DNA of 10,464 nt from Roseburia sp. Lineage in GTDB: Bacteria > Bacillota > Clostridia > Lachnospirales > Lachnospiraceae. Of the stretch, positions 5,709-10,464 are shown piece after piece. The position numbers and the translations under genes are program-made. Numbering within the stretch: the first letter of the stretch is position 1; every line of letters starts with the position of its first letter. The stretch lies in NCBI GenBank assembly GCA_017621905.1, contig JAGASC010000167.1:1-10464 (forward strand), given 5' to 3'. The notes beneath the pieces are model-generated. The model searched no databases. It worked only from the letters and a program-made list of their open reading frames with translations, and was not told the origin of the DNA.

Positions 5709-6176
5709 ATGGGGTCTGCGACAATGTTGGTTGGATTGGGAGTTGGAGTTATTATTCTTGTGGTTGTGATAGCAGTGGCTGCTTATGTGCTCAACTCTAT
5801 TTCACACATGAAGGCATTAAAGGCACTGGGCTATGACAAAGCATGGCTGGCATGGATTCCCTACGGCGTGTATTTTGCATGCGCGGATGTAGTTACCAAT
5901 GGAGAGGAACCGGTAAGATTATTTGATAAATTTGAGGTTCCTGCAATCGTATTCCGCCTCTGGTGGATTGTGCCAGTAGCATTCTTGTTCATCCCGTTGA
6001 ATGAGACATTGGTGAACGTGATTAATTTCGTGCTGAACCTTGTATTCCTGGGATGCTCTTATGCAAAGATGTATGCAAGACTGGAAGGAAAACAGGAAAA
6101 TGAGACACAGGTAATCGGATGCGTATCCGGCGTGTTCCCAATCGTTGCGATTGTAAAATTTTTAATGTTGAAATAA
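5709..6176 (+). CDS. DUF5684-like small membrane protein
   Basis: A 155-residue membrane protein of unknown function. Hydrophobic segments lie at about 5-29, 78-96, 100-118 and 136-153. The stretch MKALKALGYDKAWLAWIPYGVYFACAD (34-60) resembles the cytoplasmic motif of DUF5684-type proteins, where a hydrophobic helix is followed by a WxAxIPxYN-like segment, so this is a family resemblance and not a firm assignment. A charged linker (NGEEPVRLFDKFEV, 64-77) and a polar patch (EGKQENETQ, 126-134) separate the helices. It is a single-gene unit with its own strong promoter and a strong terminator. AAGGAGG places the start at 5709. The 19 bases from TAAGGAGG to the ATG are identical to those of the DUF4234 gene, another small membrane protein, suggesting a shared translation-initiation cassette. 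Confidence 0.75.
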   Translation: MGSATMLVGLGVGVIILVVVIAVAAYVLNSISHMKALKALGYDKAWLAWIPYGVYFACADVVTNGEEPVRLFDKFEVPAIVFRLWWIVPVAFLFIPLNETLVNVINFVLNLVFLGCSYAKMYARLEGKQENETQVIGCVSGVFPIVAIVKFLMLK

Positions 6177-6195
6177 TTAAGTAAATGATGTGTGG

Positions 6196-6237
6196 AAAAA
6201 CCTCCGTGGCAGGAGAAGATGCCGACGGAGGTTTTTT
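6196..6237. terminator. Bidirectional intrinsic terminator between convergent genes
   Basis: AAAAACCTCCGT (6196-6207) pairs with ACGGAGGTTTTT (6225-6236), with inner GGC/GCC pairs (6208-6210 with 6221-6223). A T-run on the right and an A-run on the left make it active in both directions. It serves the DUF5684-like gene and the leftward amidohydrolase gene. A second small hairpin (ACTCC 6254-6258 with GGAGT 6270-6274) lies nearer the amidohydrolase stop but lacks a T-tract. Confidence 0.92.
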
Positions 6238-6320
6238 ATTAATTGAAATAGAGACTCCAAAGTTCTTTAGGAGTTGTCAAACTTTTGGGAATCAGACCAT
6301 ATGCTAAATAAGTATTAGAA

Positions 6321-7559
6321 TTATAAAAGTGTAGCGGTACGCTGGAAAGATGCGATGATCTTACCTTTTTTAATTACATATGGTCTGGACGCGCGTGTGC
6401 GGAAGGCTTCTTGCACGTTATTAGCGTCAATAATGTTCAGATCAGCACAATTGCCTACCTCAATGCCGTATTTTTCGTCAGGATTGAATGCACGCATAGA
6501 ATTTTTGGTAATCATATCCCACATGATTTGTGCGGTGCCTGGCGTATTGTATTGGGCGGTGTAGCAACCAACTAAGCCGTAGTCGAGCGGGTCACCCGTG
6601 CCATATAAGTGGAAACCATCACATATGGTGTCTTGGGCTGTGCAGACGTTGATTCCCATGTCAACCATTTCACGAATTCTGGTCACGCCGCGTGTGCGAG
6701 GCTCCTGGTCGATTCCCATAATGGCAAGAACTTGTGTATTCGTGCAGATATTAACATCCGCTTTTTTTAGCATTTCCATAACCTTAATGGCGTGCGACTG
6801 ATTCTGGTAGGTGATAGAAGTACAATGCCCGCCGGTTACTCTGCCGCCAAGTCCGTTTTTCATAGTTAAAAAGGCGGTGTATTCAAGAGAACGATCAAAC
6901 ATATCCTTGGACTGGTCAATATGCATGTCAATCAGAGTGCCGTATTTTTCAGCAAGGCTAAATACCAGGTCTACATGCTGTCTGGCATGCTCGTCAAGAT
7001 ATTCTGCAGCAGGCATGCCACCTGCAATGTCCGCGCCCATTTCCATTGCCTCGTACATCAGCTTCTCGGTTCCTTCGTTGCAGAAAATGCCTTCTTGAGG
7101 AAATGCGACTACCTGAAGATCACAAATATCTTTGGTGGCCTCTTTTGCGGCAAGTACGCCTTCTAAACCTACCAGATTTGCCATGTTATCGATATCTACA
7201 TTTGTCCTGATTTTAGTGGTGCCGAACATAACGCATTCTTTGATTCCACGAATGGCTCTTTCTTTTACGTCTTCTACCGTGTAATTTCTTTTTATATTAT
7301 GCATAATTTTAATAGAATCTTCCAGGGTCTCAACGGAGCTTTCACGTCCTTTGAGTGCAGTGTAGCATTTGTCAAAGTGCATATGCGTATTTACAAATGT
7401 GGGCGCTGCCATCATTCCTTTTACATCAATTACCTGGCAACCCAGGATAGATGTTTCATCGATATGAGTAGATATTTCCTGGTAGAAGCCCTTGTCGTTT
7501 ATCAGAATATCTGATAGTACTCCTTTTCCATCCACATTGGCATTTTTGATTAATAGCAT
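6321..7559 (-). CDS. Amidohydrolase of the cytosine deaminase/AtzC type
   Basis: A 412-residue cytoplasmic metal-dependent hydrolase. The ATG at 7559 is chosen because AAAGGAGG lies 7 bases upstream; the longer frame to 7610 begins inside the operator region and has no ribosome-binding site. Similarity to E. coli CodA is clear along the chain. Metal ligands are His59 and His61 (HMHFDK), His213 (MHIDQ) and Asp310 (AQD); His245 (GGHCTS) and Gln155 (AFPQEG) are also kept. Two differences matter. CodA's catalytic Glu217 is Gln216 here, and Thr311 replaces CodA's Asp314. A Lys follows HxHxD (Lys64), as in AtzC-type N-substituted triazine hydrolases. Cytosine deamination is therefore doubtful; hydrolysis or deamination of another N-heterocycle or amide is more likely. 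It is divergent from a BMP-type ABC transporter and shares its operator, so it probably acts on the imported compound. Confidence 0.85.
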   Translation of the reverse strand: MLLIKNANVDGKGVLSDILINDKGFYQEISTHIDETSILGCQVIDVKGMMAAPTFVNTHMHFDKCYTALKGRESSVETLEDSIKIMHNIKRNYTVEDVKERAIRGIKECVMFGTTKIRTNVDIDNMANLVGLEGVLAAKEATKDICDLQVVAFPQEGIFCNEGTEKLMYEAMEMGADIAGGMPAAEYLDEHARQHVDLVFSLAEKYGTLIDMHIDQSKDMFDRSLEYTAFLTMKNGLGGRVTGGHCTSITYQNQSHAIKVMEMLKKADVNICTNTQVLAIMGIDQEPRTRGVTRIREMVDMGINVCTAQDTICDGFHLYGTGDPLDYGLVGCYTAQYNTPGTAQIMWDMITKNSMRAFNPDEKYGIEVGNCADLNIIDANNVQEAFRTRASRPYVIKKGKIIASFQRTATLL

Positions 7560-7616
7560 AAGTTTTCCTCCTTTTTGGAATTTAAAATTAAATGAATGAT
7601 ACAGATACATAAATTA

Positions 7617-7632
7617 ATGTAACATGATACAT
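7617..7632. promoter_or_regulatory. Operator-like palindrome at the amidohydrolase promoter
   Basis: ATGTAACATGATACAT is palindromic at 14 of 16 positions (ATGTA/TACAT arms with a CATG centre) and lies at about +1 to +17 of the leftward transcript. A near copy lies at the other promoter (7823-7837). Further partial copies containing GATACA lie at 7597-7603, 7604-7610 and 7809-7815. The position suggests a repressor site; the binding protein is not in the window. Confidence 0.65.
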
Positions 7633-7639
7633 TATAAAT

Positions 7640-7668
7640 AAAATAGCATAAGCAGGATGTGATGTCAA
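7640..7668 (-). promoter_or_regulatory. Promoter of the amidohydrolase gene
   Basis: On the minus strand, a perfect TTGACA (7668-7663), a 17-bp spacer ending in TGC, and TATTTT (7645-7640) form an extended -10 promoter about 80 bases upstream of the start codon. The predicted transcription start is about 7633. Confidence 0.75.
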
Positions 7669-7693
7669 TAATCATAATTATATAAATAAAAAT

Positions 7694-7720
7694 TGTAAGT
7701 AATAAAGCGGAAAACTTACA
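7694..7720. repeat. Inverted repeat between the divergent promoters
   Basis: TGTAAGT (7694-7700) and ACTTACA (7714-7720) form a perfect 7-bp dyad with a 13-bp centre. It is about 26 bp upstream of the leftward -35 and 60 bp upstream of the rightward -35, where an activator could serve both. The arm shares TGTAA with the operator palindromes. The rest of 7560-7962 is AT-rich and holds only the promoters, operators and attenuator listed separately. Confidence 0.4.
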
Positions 7721-7780
7721 TATTATTAAGAATACTTTTTTGTTCTTTTTTATTCTGATGCTATTATTTTAATTTTTCTA

Positions 7781-7809
7781 TTGACAAAATGTAGAAACAG
7801 GAGTAATAT
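7781..7809 (+). promoter_or_regulatory. Promoter of the BMP transporter operon
   Basis: A perfect TTGACA (7781-7786), exactly 17 bp, then TAATAT (7804-7809, 4 of 6). The predicted start is about 7816, giving a leader of about 147 bases before the first gene, unusually long and carrying an operator and a terminator. Confidence 0.75.
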
Positions 7810-7822
7810 GATACAAAATTAA

Positions 7823-7837
7823 ATGTAACTGATACAT
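7823..7837. promoter_or_regulatory. Operator-like palindrome at the BMP operon promoter
   Basis: ATGTAACTGATACAT is the same sequence as 7617-7632 with one base missing in the centre. It lies about 7 bases downstream of the predicted start, mirroring the leftward arrangement. The flanks also match: AAATTAA precedes and GAATGAA or AAATAAA follows. Confidence 0.65.
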
Positions 7838-7863
7838 TGTGAATGAAACAATGGACAAAGAGG

Positions 7864-7897
7864 TCTATGCAGATAAAATGTCTGTGTAGATTTTTTT
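7864..7897 (+). terminator. Intrinsic terminator in the BMP operon leader (candidate attenuator)
   Basis: TCTATGCAGA (7864-7873) pairs with TCTGTGTAGA (7881-7890) over 10 bp with two G-T wobbles, loop TAAAATG, followed at once by seven T (7891-7897). No gene lies between the promoter and this terminator, so it can only control read-through into the operon. An upstream hairpin (CATTGT 7835-7840 with ACAATG 7848-7853) lies in the same leader. No known riboswitch class was recognised in the roughly 48 bases before it. Confidence 0.65.
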
Positions 7898-7962
7898 ATT
7901 TGCTTTTATTGGAATTAAGCGGAACAACGCATGATTCAATATAATGACAGGAGGAAAGAAAG

Positions 7963-9039
7963 ATGAGAAAATTTGGAAGCAAAATGAAGGCGATGATAGC
8001 GGTATTGACATTTCTTGTATGTCTGGGTGCATGTACAAACCAGCAGGAGAGTGGGGAGGCCGATACTGTTGTAACAGGAAGTGATGTTGAATCTGCTGAA
8101 ACAACAGCTGAAACAGGTGAGGCTGCACAGACGACACTTGATTATTCAGATATTAAGGTGGCAATTCTGCTTCCTGGCGTAATCACTGATAGTGGATGGA
8201 ACACGGTGGGTTATAACAGCATACAGAATCTGACTGATAAATATGGAATTACTGCCGACTATGTTGAAAGTGTTCCGGTATCAGATTTTGGAAGCTACGC
8301 GAAGGATTATGCAGAACTTGGTTATAATGTAATTATTGCACATGGTTCTCAGTTTGCAGATGCCACAAATGAAGTGGCAGCCAACTATCCGGACACAACA
8401 TTTATTCTTTCCTACGCAAGTGAAAATGTTTCTGAGCAGCCAAACGTAATTTGTGCTGGCCCGGTCAATGAGGGTACAATGTACGGATTGATTGCAGGGG
8501 CACTTACAACGACGGATCATGTGGCATTTTTAGGAGGCGAGGATGTTCCGATCATAACAGCTGCTCTGGAAGGTTTTACCTACGGCGTTAGCCTTACCAA
8601 TCCTGATTGCGTGGTTGAAACTGCTTATATCGGCAGTCTGACAGATGCAAATAAGGCTTATGAAATGGCAATACAGTATATTAATGATGGAGTTGACGTC
8701 ATCATCGGATGTGCAAATTCTGCAGGTCTTGGTGTGCTACAGGCAGCAGACGAAAAGGATATTCTTGCTGTTGGTGCTGTAGGTGACCAGTATAATGTTG
8801 CACCTGACTCGGTTGTTGTCAGTGTGCTTAGAGATTACGTTACCATTTATGACGATATGATTACAAAGATTGCGGCAGATGAATTGGATGATGTGTTCTA
8901 TACATACACATTACAGCAGGGCGGTTGCTGTTTGTCTGATTGGCATGGCTGGGATGCTAAGCTGGATGCAGAAAAATATCAACTGATTATGAATACACTT
9001 GAAGGAATTAAAAATGGCACAATTGCTGAAGCAGAGTAA
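7963..9039 (+). CDS. BMP-family ABC transporter substrate-binding lipoprotein
   Basis: A 358-residue lipoprotein. It has a short signal peptide (residues 1-23), a lipobox LGAC with lipidated Cys24, and a Thr/Ser/Glu-rich flexible linker (about 25-60). The two-lobed binding domain of the Bmp/PnrA family starts at KVAILLPGVITDSGWN (65-80); DSGWN is the family's usual DxGWN-type ligand motif. The C-terminal part contains GGCCLSDWHGWD, an unusual Gly/Cys/Trp-rich segment. Family members with known ligands bind purine nucleosides and other small polar compounds; the adjacent amidohydrolase suggests a nucleobase-like or N-heterocyclic ligand here. AGGAGG (7949-7954) fixes the start. It is the first gene of an operon with two permeases and is controlled by promoter 7781-7809, the operator and the leader terminator. 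Confidence 0.9.
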   Translation: MRKFGSKMKAMIAVLTFLVCLGACTNQQESGEADTVVTGSDVESAETTAETGEAAQTTLDYSDIKVAILLPGVITDSGWNTVGYNSIQNLTDKYGITADYVESVPVSDFGSYAKDYAELGYNVIIAHGSQFADATNEVAANYPDTTFILSYASENVSEQPNVICAGPVNEGTMYGLIAGALTTTDHVAFLGGEDVPIITAALEGFTYGVSLTNPDCVVETAYIGSLTDANKAYEMAIQYINDGVDVIIGCANSAGLGVLQAADEKDILAVGAVGDQYNVAPDSVVVSVLRDYVTIYDDMITKIAADELDDVFYTYTLQQGGCCLSDWHGWDAKLDAEKYQLIMNTLEGIKNGTIAEAE

Positions 9040-9048
9040 ATGAAAACG

Positions 9049-9081
9049 GTGCATCGGCATGGACAGGTTATGTCGATGCAC
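9049..9081 (+). terminator. Hairpin between binding-protein and permease genes
   Basis: GTGCATCG (9049-9056) pairs with CGATGCAC (9074-9081). The stem can extend inward with wobbles to a loop of about 5 bases (9063-9067). No T-tract follows, so it is more likely a partial terminator or an RNA-stabilising structure that keeps binding-protein mRNA more abundant than permease mRNA, a common arrangement in ABC operons. Confidence 0.55.
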
Positions 9082-9104
9082 ATTTATTATTAAGGGAAGA
9101 AAGT

Positions 9105-10214
9105 ATGAAAAAGAAAAAGACTTTGGCTATTTCTCCATATAAAATCATTGTTCCCGTTGGGACGATTTTCATCACGCTTTTTATATGTACATTTATGATT
9201 AAGGCCATGGACTTAAGCCCGATAGAAGCGCTTAAAGGATTGTTGGTTGGATCTTTCGGGAGTATCAGTGCAGTGACCGAGACAATGGTAAAGATGACCC
9301 CTCTTATTTTTACAGGATTAAGCTATGCAATTGCATACAGATGTGGACTGACAAATCTTGGAATGGAAGGTCAGCTTTATATAGGGGCGCTTTGCGCCAC
9401 GGCTGTAGGTGTTTATTTAAAGGAAATTCCGTCCGCTATTCATATTCCGCTATGTCTGATTGCTGCATTTATAGGCGGCGGTATCTGGGGTATGCTTGCT
9501 GGTTTATTAAAGGTGAAATTTGGCGCAAGTGAAATTATTACTACGGTTATGCTGAATACCATAGCGACAAATTTTATTGCTTATATGGTTGCGGGACCAA
9601 TGATAGAACCGCCGGGAGTCAATCAGCAGACGGCTGCTGTGGAAGCAAGTGCGGAGTTACCGAGGTTATATAGCGATTATCGTGTGCACTTAGGCTTTTT
9701 GATAGCAATTGGTTTTGTTTTTGCTTTTTGGATATTTCTGTGGAAGAGTAAGAAGGGATATGAGGTGAGGGTGTCCGGGTTTAATCGAGATGCAGCGAAG
9801 TATTCCGGTATAAAGACAGACCGGAATATTGTACTTGTAATGTTTTTGGCAGGTGGCCTGGCCGGACTTGCAGGTGCGTGTGAGATACTTGGCGTGCAGA
9901 AACGTATGGTTCCTACAATTTCGCCCGGCTATGGTTCGGATGGAATCGCGGTTTCTCTGATAGGAAATAATTCGCCGATTGGTGTGGTGATTGGGGCTCT
10001 TTTGTTTGGCGCATTAAGAGCAGGGAGCAACAAGATGCAGATACTTGCAAAAGTTCCGACTTCTATGATCAGTATTATTCAGGCATTGGTGATTATTGCT
10101 GTTGTATCCAGTTATTTTGTTATGCATAAGCTGGATGCTTACCAATTGAAGAAAAATACGTTGAAAATGCTGGAAATAGAGGAAAAAAGGAAAAAAGAAT
10201 CTGCAAAGGAATAA
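9105..10214 (+). CDS. ABC transporter permease, BMP/nucleoside-type (BPD_transp_2, NupP-like)
   Basis: A 369-residue inner-membrane permease with about nine hydrophobic segments, the first at 14-33. The motif GLTNLGMEGQLYIGA (81-95) is the signature of branched-chain/sugar/nucleoside-type permeases and is closest to the YufP/NupP subgroup that partners BMP lipoproteins. A second marker is GYGSDGIAVSLIGNNSPIGVV, near the coupling region for the ATPase. The C-terminus is a Lys/Glu-rich cytoplasmic tail (about 345-369). AAGGGA (9092-9097) lies 7 bases before the ATG. It is co-transcribed with the binding protein 65 bp upstream and the second permease 21 bp downstream. In related operons an ATPase gene often lies between the binding protein and the first permease; here it does not, so the ATPase must be beyond the window or elsewhere. 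Confidence 0.9.
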   Translation: MKKKKTLAISPYKIIVPVGTIFITLFICTFMIKAMDLSPIEALKGLLVGSFGSISAVTETMVKMTPLIFTGLSYAIAYRCGLTNLGMEGQLYIGALCATAVGVYLKEIPSAIHIPLCLIAAFIGGGIWGMLAGLLKVKFGASEIITTVMLNTIATNFIAYMVAGPMIEPPGVNQQTAAVEASAELPRLYSDYRVHLGFLIAIGFVFAFWIFLWKSKKGYEVRVSGFNRDAAKYSGIKTDRNIVLVMFLAGGLAGLAGACEILGVQKRMVPTISPGYGSDGIAVSLIGNNSPIGVVIGALLFGALRAGSNKMQILAKVPTSMISIIQALVIIAVVSSYFVMHKLDAYQLKKNTLKMLEIEEKRKKESAKE

Positions 10215-10235
10215 AATGAAGGGATGGTGTGGAAC

Positions 10236-10464
10236 ATGGAGTTTTTGGTGAATCTTGGAAATTATGTTGCGTCGGATCTTCGAATGGCAACCCCTATTCT
10301 TCTGGCTGCTTTGGGACTGCTTTTGATGAATTTGTGTGGGTTGATGAACATAGGGTGTGAGGGTATTATGCTTACGGGTACTATTTTTGCAGTAATTGGC
10401 TCCTATTATTTTCAGAATGTGTGGATAGGTTTTCTTTTTGCCTTATTGAGCGGTATGATTATGG
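10236..10464 (+). CDS. Second ABC permease, NupQ-like (partial, cut by window end)
   Basis: The first 76 codons of a permease that runs off the window. The N-terminus matches the second-permease type (YufQ/NupQ): LRMATPILLAALGLLL (15-30), then GLMNIGCEGIMLTG (35-48), the counterpart of the GLTNLGMEGQ motif in the first permease, and a further hydrophobic segment. It would form the heterodimeric channel with the preceding gene product. The ATG at 10236 is called; an in-frame GTG at 10227 is possible but leaves too little room after GAAGGGA (10218-10224). No terminator separates it from the first permease. Confidence 0.85.
   Translation, partial: MEFLVNLGNYVASDLRMATPILLAALGLLLMNLCGLMNIGCEGIMLTGTIFAVIGSYYFQNVWIGFLFALLSGMIM

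Noticed and set aside
6435..6445. GTTCAGATCAG, resembling the left end of repeat copy C
   Set aside because: It lies in conserved amidohydrolase coding sequence, lacks the GTAAC part and is not followed by the ATTTACT hairpin; a chance match.
7560..7610. Upstream extension of the amidohydrolase frame (17 extra residues)
   Set aside because: The extension begins in the operator region without a ribosome-binding site, while ATG 7559 has AAAGGAGG at ideal spacing and starts the conserved domain.
7702..7715. AT-rich sequence around AAAGCGGAAAAC as a catabolite-repression (cre) site
   Set aside because: It lacks the conserved outer TG and CA positions of the cre consensus and is not palindromic.
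7839..7889. Possible leader peptide (GTG 7839 or ATG 7851 to TAG 7887) ending inside the attenuator stem
   Set aside because: The position is suggestive, but there is no Shine-Dalgarno sequence and no run of regulatory codons, so it is not called as a gene.
7940..7945. TATAAT just before the BMP gene as a second promoter
   Set aside because: There is no -35 at usual spacing, and a start from here would remove the ribosome-binding site.
1..10464. CRISPR array, tRNA or rRNA genes, insertion sequence transposase
   Set aside because: No regularly spaced direct repeats, no recognisable cloverleaf or rRNA segment and no transposase-like frame were seen on either strand.

Overview
The window looks like a chromosomal segment of a gut-type Firmicute, most likely Lachnospiraceae. 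The grounds are strong AGGAGG ribosome-binding sites, sigma-A-type promoters, small DUF4234/DUF2752 membrane proteins, a GHL6-type glycosidase and moderate GC. The family assignment is an inference from protein resemblance recalled from memory; no search was run.

Layout. (1) Positions 1-298 hold a structured repeat (copy A) and a strong hairpin beyond the 3' end of a minus-strand glycosidase gene (299-2266). An AraC-family regulator (2368-3195) is transcribed away from that gene and is its likely local regulator. (2) Positions 3204-4090 form a two-gene unit: an extended -10 promoter with a dyad, a leader with two Shine-Dalgarno-like sequences, a DUF4234 protein and a DUF2752 protein overlapping by one base. 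The first codons of the DUF2752 gene consist of a partial repeat copy (copy C). (3) The gap 4091-4465 holds a weak terminator-like structure and a full inverted repeat copy (copy B), followed by a tRNA-dihydrouridine synthase gene (4466-5527). (4) A small DUF5684-like membrane protein (5709-6176) has its own promoter and ends at a bidirectional terminator. (5) Positions 6321-10464 hold a divergent unit. An amidohydrolase of the cytosine deaminase/AtzC type runs leftward. A BMP-type lipoprotein and two ABC permeases (the second cut by the window end) run rightward. The 403-bp control region has one good promoter in each direction, and nearly the same 15-16 bp palindrome sits just downstream of each predicted transcription start. 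The rightward leader also contains a convincing intrinsic terminator, so attenuation is likely.

Two things stand out. First, three copies of a modular element of about 135-150 bp differ in their stems but keep them paired through compensatory changes, with the loop ATTTACT constant. One copy has been absorbed into a protein-coding start. Second, the amidohydrolase/BMP transporter unit looks like a co-regulated uptake-and-hydrolysis module for a nucleobase-like or other N-heterocyclic compound. Its amidohydrolase has Gln where cytosine deaminase has its catalytic Glu, so the substrate is probably not cytosine.
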